Positions 26,758-35,440 of a DNA stretch of 64,000 nucleotides are shown here, in pieces. The position numbers were made by a program, and so were the translations under genes. The notes under the pieces were generated by a model, which was not told the origin of the DNA, did no database searches, and saw only the letters and a list, made by a program, of their open reading frames with translations. Location: contig CAXTRK010000008.1 of assembly GCA_964246745.1 (NCBI GenBank), forward strand, positions 1 through 64,000, given 5' to 3'. This stretch comes from Lichenicoccus sp964246745. GTDB lineage: Bacteria > Pseudomonadota > Alphaproteobacteria > Acetobacterales > Acetobacteraceae. Every line of letters starts with the position of its first letter. Within the stretch, counting starts at the first letter, position 1.

Positions 26758-27923
26758 GCGGCCGGCCGCGGCGCGATCCGTGCGCCGTCCTGAAGCCGTG
26801 ACTGCCCGTCCAGCACCACGGTCTCGCCGCCGGACAAACCGCTGGTCACCATTGCGTCGCTGTCGTTCTGGTAGCCGACGGTGATCGGCTGATTGCGCAC
26901 GGTGTCGTTCGGCTGCGCCAGATAGACATACAGCCCGTCCGGACCATGCTGCACCGCGCCGAGCGGCACCACCACCGCGTCATGCTGCACGCGCAGGCGC
27001 AGCTCGACCGTGACATACTGACCCGGCCAGAGCAGGCCCCGCCGGTTCTGAAACACCGCCTTGAGCGAGATGGTGCCGGTCGTGGCATCGATCGTGTTGT
27101 TCGGAGTGACCAGGGTGCCGGCGCCGAGCCGCGTCTTGCCGTCAGCGGTGACCGCCAGCGCCGTCAGCTTGCCCCCGGTCTGCGCTGCGTCGGCCCGCGC
27201 CGCCTCGACCTGCGGCAGGTCTTGCTCGGCGAGGGTGAAGACGACGGCGATGGGATGTATCTGCTCGATCGTGACGATCGGCGTCTGCGCGCCGGCCTCG
27301 ATCAGATTGCCGACATCGACCAGCCGGAAGCCGACGACGCCGTCGATCGGCGCTGCGATGCGGCAGAAATCCAGGTTGAGCTGCGCCTGCATGATCGCGG
27401 CGTCGTCGCCGAGCACGTTGGCCTGGAACTGGCGGACCATCGCCATGTCGTTGTCGGCCTGCTGCTGGGTTGCGTCGCTCTCATGCGCGAGCGAGGAGTC
27501 GCGACGGTAATTGAGCTGATCGTTGGCGAGCGTCGCCTCGTCACCGGCCTGTTTCGCCCTTGCCTGCGCGAGCAGCGCCGCATAGGGCCGGGGATCGATC
27601 ATCGCCAGCAGGTCGCCCCGCTTAACCGACTGGCCCTCGTGGAAATTGATCTGGGTGAGATAGCCGTTGACCTGGGCGCGCGCGGTCACGGTGCGCCAGG
27701 CCTGCACGGTGCCAAGTCCGTGCAGAGTAATCGGCAGATCCTCGCGCCCTACCTTGCCGACGCCGACGGGAATTGCGTGCGAGTCCGCCGGCACCGCTCG
27801 CGCGACCTGCATGGAAGCTGTCCCCAGCAGCCCAGCCAACACGCTGCCGGCCAGCAGGCGCCGGCGCCGATTGCTGTCGCTCAAAGTCTGGACACCCCCG
27901 CCTCTTGTCGGCCGTGACCGCAC
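26754..27923 (-). CDS. RND periplasmic adaptor (membrane fusion protein), MdtA-like
   Basis: The adaptor links the RND pump to an outer-membrane channel. A basic N-terminus followed by RLLAGSVLAGLLGTASMQV acts as signal/anchor. The lipoyl halves (TVTARAQVNGYLTQINFHEG and IAAPIDGVVGFRLVDVGNLI) flank a helical hairpin, and a beta-barrel and proximal domain finish the protein. The start is uncertain: the GTG at 27923 gives 389 residues, while an internal TTG (SDSNRRRR) would give a shorter leader. It is the first gene of the pump operon. Confidence 0.91.
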   Translation of the reverse strand: MRSRPTRGGGVQTLSDSNRRRRLLAGSVLAGLLGTASMQVARAVPADSHAIPVGVGKVGREDLPITLHGLGTVQAWRTVTARAQVNGYLTQINFHEGQSVKRGDLLAMIDPRPYAALLAQARAKQAGDEATLANDQLNYRRDSSLAHESDATQQQADNDMAMVRQFQANVLGDDAAIMQAQLNLDFCRIAAPIDGVVGFRLVDVGNLIEAGAQTPIVTIEQIHPIAVVFTLAEQDLPQVEAARADAAQTGGKLTALAVTADGKTRLGAGTLVTPNNTIDATTGTISLKAVFQNRRGLLWPGQYVTVELRLRVQHDAVVVPLGAVQHGPDGLYVYLAQPNDTVRNQPITVGYQNDSDAMVTSGLSGGETVVLDGQSRLQDGARIAPRPAA

Positions 27924-28016
27924 ATAAGGAGAGTTGCACGCCGGATGGAATAGAAGACGTGTAACGGGAAGGTAATTTTATCACGGCGCGCCCGATGACA
28001 CACCGGGTGGGAAAGG

Positions 28017-28057
28017 TTGGGGCTCTGCCCCAAGCCCCGCCGAAGGCTCGCCTTCGG
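28017..28057 (-). terminator. Double hairpin downstream of gloA
   Basis: Two adjacent perfect hairpins: a 7-bp stem TTGGGGC/GCCCCAA with a TCT loop (28017-28033), and CCGAAGG/CCTTCGG with a CTCG loop (28040-28057). They lie between the ends of gloA and the start of the adaptor gene. They could stop or protect the 3' end of the long envelope transcript. No U-tract follows, so processing or a dispersed intergenic repeat are alternatives. Confidence 0.55.
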
Positions 28058-28084
28058 AAACCATTCAGTAAAGCAGTTGGGTTC

Positions 28085-28480
28085 TCAACGCCGACGCTCG
28101 ATCAGCTCGATCTTGTAGCCGTCCGGGTCCTCGACGAAGGCGATGACGGTCGTGCCGTGCTTCACCGGACCGGCCTCCCGCGTCACCTTGCCGCCGCCGG
28201 CGCGGACCTGCTCGCACGCGGCGGCCACGTCCGGCACGCCGACCGCGAAATGGCCGAAGCCGGTGCCCACCTCGTAGCCGCCGTCCTGGCCCCAGTTATA
28301 GGTCAGCTCGATCTCGGCCTGGCCGTGCGCATTGTCGTCGAAGCCGACAAACACCAGCGTATATTCACCCGCCGGCACCTCGCTGCGTCGAAGCTCGCGC
28401 ATGCCGAGCAACTTATAGAAGCCAAGGCTCTGATCCAGGTTCTTCACCCGGACCATGGTATGCAGATAATTGGCGCTCAT
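28085..28480 (-). CDS. gloA: Glyoxalase I (lactoylglutathione lyase)
   Basis: A 131-residue enzyme that converts the methylglyoxal-glutathione adduct to lactoylglutathione. It shows the two-module VOC fold: LHTMVRVKNLDQSLGFY with the first His ligand, IELTYNWG with a Glu ligand, GFGHFAVGVPD with the second His, and FVEDPDGYKIELIE with the second Glu. The ATG at 28480 overlaps the lpxI stop by four bases, which ties this detoxifying gene to the end of the lipid A operon. Confidence 0.95.
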   Translation of the reverse strand: MSANYLHTMVRVKNLDQSLGFYKLLGMRELRRSEVPAGEYTLVFVGFDDNAHGQAEIELTYNWGQDGGYEVGTGFGHFAVGVPDVAAACEQVRAGGGKVTREAGPVKHGTTVIAFVEDPDGYKIELIERRR

Positions 28481-29295
28481 CTTGGTTCTCCCATGTCGAT
28501 CCCGGTGAGAAACAGCCCGGCGCGGTCCGCGGTTGCACGGCATGCGGCGCGATCAATGAGCAGCGTGCCGCCGGCCTCGACGGCAATCCCCCGCAAGCCG
28601 GCGTCGGCGGCCGCCTGCACGGTGCGCGGACCGATCGTCGGCAGATCGGCGCGGCGCTCCTGGCCGGGCTTGACCAGCTTGACCAGAACTCCGCCCGGAC
28701 CGGGCTGGCGCAGCGACGAGGCGCGCTCCAGCATGCGGTCAGTCCCCTCCAGCGCCTCGACCGCAAGCACCAGCCCATGCTGGACCACACAGCCCTGGCC
28801 GATATCGAGCGCACCCAGGGCGCGCACTACCGCAATGCCGCGGACGATATCGGCGTCGGCCTGCGCGTCCGGCGCAATCGCCCCGAGCGCACCCTGGCCT
28901 GCCACCTCATCGCCCAGGAAGTCGTCCGCGCCGCGCACCACGAAACCCTCCTCGCCCAGCACGCGCACCAAGGCCGCAAGCAGGCCGTCATCGCCGCTGA
29001 ACAAGGCGCGCCCGATCCGGCCGAGAATGCGTGCGCCATCGGCGTCCGGCCGCAGGTCACGCCAGGACGGCCTGCGCACCGGCCCGATCAACACCAGGTC
29101 GCGGCAGCCATTGCGACGCAGCGCCGTGAGAATCTGGCTGGCGGCGGCGAGACGGATCACGTCATGCGGGAATGCCGCCACCACCGCGGGCTCGGCAAAA
29201 TCCTGAAACGCCACGATGAACACACGCCACCCGGCCTGGATCGCGGCGCGGGCGACCCGACCCGGCAGCGGACCGCCACCCGCCAGAATGCCCAA
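28477..29295 (-). CDS. lpxI: UDP-2,3-diacylglucosamine pyrophosphatase LpxI
   Basis: LpxI (DUF1009) hydrolyses UDP-2,3-diacylglucosamine to lipid X, replacing LpxH in alphaproteobacteria. Signatures are GILAGGGPLPGRVARAA at the N-terminus, LVLIGPVRRPSWRDLRPD, and the C-terminal PTIGPRTVQAAADAGLRGIA with EAGGTLLID. No ATG or GTG is available at the right place; the TTG at 29295 gives MGILAGGG, matching homologues. The start lies 25 bases after the lpxA stop, across a 15 bp tandem duplication. lpxB, often adjacent, is not here; gloA follows. Confidence 0.9.
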   Translation of the reverse strand: MGILAGGGPLPGRVARAAIQAGWRVFIVAFQDFAEPAVVAAFPHDVIRLAAASQILTALRRNGCRDLVLIGPVRRPSWRDLRPDADGARILGRIGRALFSGDDGLLAALVRVLGEEGFVVRGADDFLGDEVAGQGALGAIAPDAQADADIVRGIAVVRALGALDIGQGCVVQHGLVLAVEALEGTDRMLERASSLRQPGPGGVLVKLVKPGQERRADLPTIGPRTVQAAADAGLRGIAVEAGGTLLIDRAACRATADRAGLFLTGIDMGEPR

Positions 29296-29296
29296 T

Positions 29297-29326
29297 GTCG
29301 GGGGGTCAGAGGTCGGGGAGTCAGAC
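29297..29326. repeat. 15 bp imperfect tandem duplication at the lpxA-lpxI junction
   Basis: GTCGGGGGGTCAGAG and GTCGGGGAGTCAGAC lie side by side and cover the lpxA stop codon and the spacer before the lpxI TTG start. The copies differ at two positions. The duplication appears to have lengthened the junction by one unit. Confidence 0.75.
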
Positions 29327-30187
29327 GCCTTCGCTCTCCTCCAGGCTGCCGCGCCTGGCGATGCGCACAAGACCGCGTTTGCTGGGGGCGTCGATAAAGG
29401 CGAGGATTTCAGCCACGCGCGGCTCGCCTGCATAGGTGTCGCGAACCTTGGCAAGACGTTCGCCAAACACCGGCGTCCGGGTACCGCTGGCGGCACGCGG
29501 ATAGAGCAGGCGAAAGGCGCCGCGCATCGCCTGCAGCTCGGCAGTCGCCGCGCCATTGCGACGCAGCCAGATCCAGTGCAGCCCGACCAGCCGGGCGCGA
29601 TTGCCCATGACGCTGCCATACGGGATCACGTCGGCTTCGACGCCGCAGACGCCGCCCACCATCGCCGCCCGTCCGATGCGGATGAACTGGTGCAGCGCCG
29701 ACGAGCCCATGATCCGCGCATCATCGCCGATCTCGACATGACCGCCCATGACCACGTTGTTCACGATGATCACGCGGTCGCCGAGCAGGCAGTCATGAGC
29801 GATATGCGCATTGGCCATCAGCAGGCAGTCCCGGCCCACGCGGGTGATGCCGACGCCGGTCGCGGTGCCGCGATGCACCGTCACGTTCTCACGTATGACG
29901 GTGCCGGCGCCGATCTCGCAGCGGGTCGGCTCGCCGCCATATTTGAGATCCTGCGGCGCCATCCCCACGGTGCAGAACGGATAGAGCAGCGCTCCCGCCC
30001 CGATCGTGGTGCGTCCCTCGACCACGACATGCGAGATGAGCCGCACCCCGTCGCCGAGCGCCACGTCCGGGCCGATGCTGCACCATGGGCCGATGCGCAC
30101 GCCGCAGCCGAGTTTGGCTTCCGGCGAGACAATCGCCGATGGATGGATCTGGTTCTGCGTTTCGCGAAGACTTGACGTCGCCAACAT
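29321..30187 (-). CDS. lpxA: UDP-N-acetylglucosamine O-acyltransferase LpxA
   Basis: LpxA adds the first hydroxyacyl chain in lipid A synthesis. The 288-residue protein is a left-handed beta-helix of hexapeptide repeats (IHPSAIVSPEAKLG, then VRIGPWCSIG and so on). It carries the catalytic-His region NAHIAHDCLLGD and a C-terminal helical domain with RLLYPRAASGT. The ATG at 30187 has an AGGAA site and lies about 58 bases downstream of fabZ in the same operon. Confidence 0.96.
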   Translation of the reverse strand: MLATSSLRETQNQIHPSAIVSPEAKLGCGVRIGPWCSIGPDVALGDGVRLISHVVVEGRTTIGAGALLYPFCTVGMAPQDLKYGGEPTRCEIGAGTVIRENVTVHRGTATGVGITRVGRDCLLMANAHIAHDCLLGDRVIIVNNVVMGGHVEIGDDARIMGSSALHQFIRIGRAAMVGGVCGVEADVIPYGSVMGNRARLVGLHWIWLRRNGAATAELQAMRGAFRLLYPRAASGTRTPVFGERLAKVRDTYAGEPRVAEILAFIDAPSKRGLVRIARRGSLEESEGV

Positions 30188-30245
30188 GAGGGTTCCTGTC
30201 GCGCGATCTGGAGGCACCCGGGCCAGGGCCGATCCTGAACCGCGC

Positions 30246-30776
30246 TTACGGCATGATCATGGCGCTATAGGTCGCCTCCGCCACCGAGGCGCCATCGACT
30301 CGCGCGACCGCGCTGAACTTCCACACATTGCCGCGGTTACGCTCTTTGGCGACATGGATGCGAAGCTGGTCGCCGGGAACCACCGGCTTGCGGAACTTGG
30401 CGTTGTCGATGGTCATGAAATAGACCAGCCTGCCCTCGAATTCAGTGCCCAGGGACAGCACCACGAGAGCGGCCGCGGTCTGTGCCATGGCTTCGACGAT
30501 CAGCACGCCGGGCATAACCGGCTTGACCGGGAAATGTCCCTGGAAGTGCGGCTCGTTGAAGCTCACGTTCTTGATGCCGATCGCCGAACGGTTTGGCACC
30601 ACCTCGACGATGCGGTCGATCATCAGGAATGGATAGCGGTGCGGGATCGCCGACATGATCCGCGTGATGTCGACCTGCTCGATACGGTTGCCCAGTTCGG
30701 CTTCGAGCTTCGGCCCGCCGGATAGCTCGTCCGGATGATCGACGTCGGCCGCCTCATTATGTGTTGTACGGTCCAT
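30246..30776 (-). CDS. fabZ: (3R)-hydroxyacyl-ACP dehydratase FabZ
   Basis: FabZ dehydrates hydroxyacyl-ACP in fatty acid elongation and competes with LpxA/LpxD for substrate. The hot-dog fold shows IMSAIPHRYPFLMIDRI with the catalytic His, and GHFPVKPVMPGVLIVEAMAQ with the catalytic Glu. An N-terminal acidic extension of about 30 residues precedes the core. The ATG at 30776 gives 176 residues; an alternative ATG at 30845, just after the lpxD stop, would add 23 residues. It lies between lpxD and lpxA, as in most alphaproteobacteria. Confidence 0.95.
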   Translation of the reverse strand: MDRTTHNEAADVDHPDELSGGPKLEAELGNRIEQVDITRIMSAIPHRYPFLMIDRIVEVVPNRSAIGIKNVSFNEPHFQGHFPVKPVMPGVLIVEAMAQTAAALVVLSLGTEFEGRLVYFMTIDNAKFRKPVVPGDQLRIHVAKERNRGNVWKFSAVARVDGASVAEATYSAMIMP

Positions 30777-30849
30777 CGACGCCCAACCCGCTTCCTGCTC
30801 CATCAACGCGAACCCCGAATGCGGTGCAACCGCATTTCCTTCCATTCCG

Positions 30850-31932
30850 CTAAGCGCTCTCTTCCGGCCCACGTTCCGCATCGTCTCCTGGTGAGATCGC
30901 TCCAGATCGGCGGGTGAGGCGCCGCAGCGTCGCCACGTTGCGGAAAAACTCCCGGAACGGCATCGCCGGACTGCCGATCACGTCCGCGCCGCCATCCACG
31001 TCCGCCATCACCCCGGCCTGCGCGCCGATACGCGCCTTGTCGCCGATTCGCAAATGGCCGATCAGGCCGGCCTGCGCCGCGACCGTCACGAAGTCGCCAA
31101 GCTCCGTCGAACCCGCGATACCCGCCTTTGCCGCGACTATGCAGCCTTTGCCAAGCCGGACGTTGTGCGCGATCTGCACCAGGTTGTCGAGACGCGAGCC
31201 GTCGCCGATCACGGTGTCCTGCGCCGAGCCACGATCGATCGTCGTATTGGCGCCGATCTCGACATCGCAGCCGATCAGCACGCGGCCGAGCTGCGGCACG
31301 CTCTCGAACCGCTGCTCGGACACCGCGAAGCCGAAGCCCGCCTGGCCGATCCGCGCCCCTGGATGGATGGTGACACGGTCGCCGAGCACGGCATGGCTGA
31401 TGCTGGCATGCGCGCCAATCCGGCAATCCGCGCCGATCACAACCCCCGGCCCGATCACCGCCTGCGGCTCGATCCGGCAACCGGGGCCGACCGCGGCACC
31501 CGCGCCGATCACCGCCAGCGCGCCGACCTCGGCACTTGGATGGACGTCTGCGCCATGGTCCAGGCAGGCGCGCGGATGCACTCCGGGGACGGGCGCGGGC
31601 GACGGGTGGAAAAGCGCCGCGATCCGCGCCCAGGCGAGATACGGCCGCGTTGTCACCAGGCAGGCGGCCGTCGCGGGCACGCTGGACGCGAAGGCCGGCG
31701 AGACGATCACGGCGCCCGCTCGGGTCGCGGTCAGCGCCGCCAGGTAGCGACGGTTATCGAGGAAGCTGATCTCGTGCCCGGACGCGGTGTGCAGCGGCGC
31801 GATCCCGCGCAAGGGTGGCGTCGCGCGACCGTCCGCGGGAAGTGCGAGGCGTGCTCCAACCAACTCGGCGAGCTGCAGCGCCTCGAACGGGCCTTGGCGC
31901 GCGAAGAAGCGCGGATCGCCGGCACCGCTCAC
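30850..31932 (-). CDS. lpxD: UDP-3-O-acylglucosamine N-acyltransferase LpxD
   Basis: LpxD adds the second, N-linked hydroxyacyl chain of lipid A. The 360-residue protein has the N-terminal uridine-binding domain (ISFLDNRRYLAALTATRAGA), a long hexapeptide beta-helix, and the catalytic-His region LVQIAHNVRLGKGC. A C-terminal helix with FREFFRNVATLRRL completes it. The GTG at 31932, four bases after the skp stop, is chosen; the upstream open frame is antisense noise. Confidence 0.95.
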   Translation of the reverse strand: MSGAGDPRFFARQGPFEALQLAELVGARLALPADGRATPPLRGIAPLHTASGHEISFLDNRRYLAALTATRAGAVIVSPAFASSVPATAACLVTTRPYLAWARIAALFHPSPAPVPGVHPRACLDHGADVHPSAEVGALAVIGAGAAVGPGCRIEPQAVIGPGVVIGADCRIGAHASISHAVLGDRVTIHPGARIGQAGFGFAVSEQRFESVPQLGRVLIGCDVEIGANTTIDRGSAQDTVIGDGSRLDNLVQIAHNVRLGKGCIVAAKAGIAGSTELGDFVTVAAQAGLIGHLRIGDKARIGAQAGVMADVDGGADVIGSPAMPFREFFRNVATLRRLTRRSGAISPGDDAERGPEESA

Positions 31933-31936
31933 GGCG

Positions 31937-32893
31937 CTACTGCTTCCTGGGAGTCGCGGCGGCGGTCTGCGCGGACGCCGGACCCTGCGCAATCATCGGA
32001 GCGGCTGGCTGCGGACCCGGATTGACCGTGGTGGGAAAAGCGCCGGATTTCGCCATTTCCTCCGGGTCGACTCCGGGCCCGGGGATGAACACCGAGTTCA
32101 GCACCGCGTTGAGCTGGCCCGCCACCTGCTCGGTGATATCAAAGCCGTTGACGTTCAGGGCCACCTGCTCGCGGTGCAGCACCAGGTTCATGCCGCGCGC
32201 CTCGGCGACCTGCCGGATGACCTGAACCAGTTCGCGCTCGACCTGACCCAGCGAGACCTGAGCCGCTTCCTGGAGGATGCGGTTGCGGTTGCGGAAGTCT
32301 CTCTGGGCACTCAGCACGCGTTGCTGCAGGGCGCGCTCGCGCTTCTGCTTCTGCGCCTCGCTGCCTCTTGAATCCTGTATCTGCTGCTGCGTCTGGCGCC
32401 AGCCGGCCTGCTCCTGTTCGGCTTCCTGGTTGAGCTTGTCGCGACGGGCGCCGAGCACGCGCTGGACCTCCTGTGCGGCGGTCGACGCGCGCATCACGTC
32501 CTGGACGCTGAGCACGCCGATCACGGCCGAGGGCGGTGCCGTGCCCTTCTGCATCGCCGGCAGCGCCGGGATGGGAGGCAACGGCAGCACCGGAGGCGTC
32601 TGCGGCGCGCCGTCGCCGGCCTGACCCCCATCCGGCTGCCCGGCATCGGCCTGCTCGGCCGCGGGGCTGCGGAAAGAATGCCCTTCCGGCACGCGCCGCG
32701 ACGAAGCGCCGGACGCGCCTGAAGCCCCCGCGCCGGGCACGAACCAGCCGGAACCGGAGCTCTTCGCCGTCGAGCCTTGCGCAAGCACGACGGGCGAGGC
32801 GGACAGCGACGCCGCGATCACGGCGGCGGCGCCAAGGATGCGGACGCCAAGGCTGCGGACGCCAAGGCTGCGGACGCCAGAAGAATGAACCAT
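31937..32893 (-). CDS. skp: Skp/OmpH-family periplasmic chaperone with extended low-complexity N-terminus
   Basis: Skp-type chaperones hold unfolded outer-membrane proteins for BamA, encoded just upstream. The 318-residue protein begins with a signal peptide (GAAAVIAASLSASPVVLAQ). A Gly/Ser/Pro-rich stretch of roughly 70 residues follows, then the OmpH core: VLSVQDVMRASTAAQEV, long charged helices rich in Gln/Arg/Glu, and MNLVLHREQVALNVNGFDIT. The Pro/Ala-rich C-terminal tail is also unusual. It is much longer than typical Skp (about 160-200). The second of two adjacent ATGs has the better GAGG spacing. A 15 bp x3 repeat sits in its signal-peptide codons. Confidence 0.85.
   Translation of the reverse strand: MVHSSGVRSLGVRSLGVRILGAAAVIAASLSASPVVLAQGSTAKSSGSGWFVPGAGASGASGASSRRVPEGHSFRSPAAEQADAGQPDGGQAGDGAPQTPPVLPLPPIPALPAMQKGTAPPSAVIGVLSVQDVMRASTAAQEVQRVLGARRDKLNQEAEQEQAGWRQTQQQIQDSRGSEAQKQKRERALQQRVLSAQRDFRNRNRILQEAAQVSLGQVERELVQVIRQVAEARGMNLVLHREQVALNVNGFDITEQVAGQLNAVLNSVFIPGPGVDPEEMAKSGAFPTTVNPGPQPAAPMIAQGPASAQTAAATPRKQ
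32831..32875. repeat. Three 15 bp tandem copies in the skp signal peptide
   Basis: Units GCCAAGGATGCGGAC, GCCAAGGCTGCGGAC and GCCAAGGCTGCGGAC stand head to tail and encode GVRSL/GVRIL repeats directly after the skp start. Copies two and three are identical; the first has one change. Confidence 0.9.
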
Positions 32894-32900
32894 CATCACC

Positions 32901-35318
32901 TCAGAAGTTCGAGCCAAAGCCGAATCGGAAGACCTGCTGCTGATCGTAATGCTGCTTGACCACGGGGACGCCGATATCGACGTTGATCAGTCCGAACGGA
33001 CTCTTCCAGGACACGCCGACGCCGGTGCCGACACGCGGCTTCAGATTGTCGTCGACGATCATCTGTCCGATCGCCGCCTTGCCGTAACGGGTGAAGTTGG
33101 TGGAGATCACGCGAGCGCCGTCGAGACCGCCGATATCGACAAAATAGCGGCCCGAAATGCCGAGGTCACGACCCAGTGGCAGCGGAAAATTCAGCGTATT
33201 GGATTCCGTGTAGATGAAACGGCCGCCCAGCGAGTCGCTCGCCGGCAACGTCGAGGTCGGAAAGCTGCGCGGCCCGACGCCGCCGTCAAGGAAGCCGCGA
33301 AGATTGTCGCCGCCGAGATAGAAGTTGTCGACGATGTCCTGCCTGCCGCCATTATAGTCGGCGATGTAGCCGGTGCCCGCGGTCAGCGCCAGCGTCCAGT
33401 CGTGATTGCCGGTGAAGCGGTCAAGCGGAATGTAGTAGGCGGTGTCGAGCTTGCCGCGGACATAGCTCTCGTTGCCGCCTAGTCCGGACAGGTCTCCGCC
33501 GACACGCACGATAAAGCCGGTATGCGGCTGCAGGCGGCTGTCGCGTCGGTCATAGGCGAGCGTGGTGCCGACCTGCGACAACAGCGAGTAGCCGTGCTCC
33601 TCCTGGATGTAGAGGCTGGCGGCGGTATTGATGTCGCTGACCTTGCGGTAGGACAGGGAATAATTCCAGGATTGCGACAGGAACTGGTTGTAGGCGTAGC
33701 CGATGCGCGCCGTCAGCCCGGTGCGCGTCTCGTAGTAGTTCGAGACGTTGAGGTTGTCCTCCTGGATGGTGAAGAGGTCGATGCCGGCAACCAGGTTGCG
33801 GCCGAGAAAGTAGGGATCGGTCAACGACAGATCGACCTGGTTCTCATACTGGGCGATGGTGCCCTGCAGGCTGGCATCGATGCCGCTGCCGACCAGGTTC
33901 TTCTGACGGATGCCGGCATTGCCCAGGATGCCGGCATCGGTCGAATAGCCGCCGCCCAGGGTCAGCTCTCCGGTCGGCTTCTCGGCGACGGCGGCGTTGA
34001 CCAGGACGCGGTCAGGCGCCGAACCCGGAGCGGTGTTCACCGCGACCGTGCTGAAATAGCCGAGATCCTCCAGCGACTGCTTGGCCCGGCGCTGTCCGGT
34101 GGGCGTGAATGGATCGCCCCCCGCAAACGGAAACTGACGGCGGATGACATGGTCCTGGGTGATGGTGTTGCCGACGATATCGAGGCGTTCGACGTGCACG
34201 CGCGGGCCGTCGCGGACATCGAACAGCAGATCAACGGTGTGCTTGGCCGGATTGCGGGCAATCTCCGGGTGCACCTCCGCGAACGGGTGGCCCTGCGCTT
34301 GCAGCTTGTCCTGCATCGCATCGGAGAGGCGCTGCACTTCGTCTCCATCATACCATCTGTGGGCGAGCGACTGCACATCCGGAGCCAGGCTCGAACCTTC
34401 GACATGACGGAGCGTCGAGCGCACGGACAGCGTGCCGATCCGGTAACGCGAGCCCTCATGGATGGTGAAGGTGATGTAGAAGGATTTGCGGTCCGGCGAA
34501 ATTTCGCCGGTGGAGTCCGAGACGAAGAAGTCGATATAGCCGTTGCGCAGGTAGAAGCGGCGCAGCAGTTCGCGGTCATATTGGATGCGGTCCGGATTGT
34601 ATTCGTCCGCGTTCGAAAAAAACCGGTACCAGGCATGTTCTTTCGACGTGATCACCTGCGCCAGCCGCGCCTGGGAAAACGCCTGGTTGCCGACAAAGCT
34701 GATCTTCTGGATCAGCGTCAGCGTGCCTTCTGAAATCCGGAACACCACATCGACCCGGTTATGCGACAGCCGGATGATCTGCGGCGTCACCGTGACATCG
34801 TAGCGGCCCTTGGAGGCATACAGGTCGAGCAGTTTCTCCCGGTCCTGCGCGGCCAACTCCGGCGTGTAGACCGCGCGCGGACGCAGTGCCAGAGCCTTGC
34901 GCAGGTCGTCGTCCTTCTGCGCGTGGTTGCCCTCGAAGACGATGCGGTTGACGATCGGATTTTCGGTGACATCGACGATCAGGGTGGAACCTTGGCGACG
35001 CAGATTCACGTCGCGGAATAGCCCGGTGGCGTAGAGCGTCCGGAGCGAACGGTCGAGTTCGTCCTGATTGAAGGTGTCGCCTGGCTGCACCAGCAGATAG
35101 GACATGATGGTGCCGGTCTCGATTCGCTGATTGCCGGTCACCTCGATCGACTGGATCGTGCCGCCGGCGCTGGCGGCGGGCGCTGAACGCTGGCGCGAGG
35201 CGCTCAGGGGGCCCGATCCCGGGGATTGGGCAAACGCCGATCCCTCCATCAGAACGGACCCCTCCATCAGGAGAGGCAGGCACGCGGAGGCGAGCAGCGC
35301 GGAACGTTTAGCGGACAA
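32901..35318 (-). CDS. bamA: Outer membrane assembly factor BamA
   Basis: BamA inserts beta-barrels into the outer membrane. The 805-residue protein has a signal peptide ending in SAFAQ, five POTRA domains (first IQSIEVTGNQRIETGTIMSY), and a C-terminal 16-strand barrel. The barrel carries the lid/loop 6 region (NLRGF, then GGRFIYTESNTL) and ends in FRFGFGSNF with the terminal aromatic. The only fitting start is TTG at 35318, after GGAGGATGGCAGG. It lies between rseP and skp. An 18 bp duplication lies in its leader codons. Confidence 0.95.
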   Translation of the reverse strand: MSAKRSALLASACLPLLMEGSVLMEGSAFAQSPGSGPLSASRQRSAPAASAGGTIQSIEVTGNQRIETGTIMSYLLVQPGDTFNQDELDRSLRTLYATGLFRDVNLRRQGSTLIVDVTENPIVNRIVFEGNHAQKDDDLRKALALRPRAVYTPELAAQDREKLLDLYASKGRYDVTVTPQIIRLSHNRVDVVFRISEGTLTLIQKISFVGNQAFSQARLAQVITSKEHAWYRFFSNADEYNPDRIQYDRELLRRFYLRNGYIDFFVSDSTGEISPDRKSFYITFTIHEGSRYRIGTLSVRSTLRHVEGSSLAPDVQSLAHRWYDGDEVQRLSDAMQDKLQAQGHPFAEVHPEIARNPAKHTVDLLFDVRDGPRVHVERLDIVGNTITQDHVIRRQFPFAGGDPFTPTGQRRAKQSLEDLGYFSTVAVNTAPGSAPDRVLVNAAVAEKPTGELTLGGGYSTDAGILGNAGIRQKNLVGSGIDASLQGTIAQYENQVDLSLTDPYFLGRNLVAGIDLFTIQEDNLNVSNYYETRTGLTARIGYAYNQFLSQSWNYSLSYRKVSDINTAASLYIQEEHGYSLLSQVGTTLAYDRRDSRLQPHTGFIVRVGGDLSGLGGNESYVRGKLDTAYYIPLDRFTGNHDWTLALTAGTGYIADYNGGRQDIVDNFYLGGDNLRGFLDGGVGPRSFPTSTLPASDSLGGRFIYTESNTLNFPLPLGRDLGISGRYFVDIGGLDGARVISTNFTRYGKAAIGQMIVDDNLKPRVGTGVGVSWKSPFGLINVDIGVPVVKQHYDQQQVFRFGFGSNF
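35242..35270. repeat. 18 bp-period duplication in the bamA signal peptide
   Basis: CCCTCCATCAG occurs at 35242-35252 and again at 35260-35270, an 18-base period that gives the repeated LMEGS in the BamA leader. Between the identical cores the copies have diverged. Confidence 0.7.
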
Positions 35319-35440
35319 GACCTGCCATCCTCCCTGTCGACCGGCGCTTTCCGGGTTGGTCCCGGCTGCTCTCGAAACCGAGTACGGACCGGCCGCGCGG
35401 AGCTAGCCGAATTGCCCGCGCCTGCGCAAGCGGCCGCCTC

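Noticed and set aside
33522..34733. 403-codon plus-strand frame inside bamA
   Set aside because: Antisense shadow; bamA has POTRA and barrel signatures throughout.
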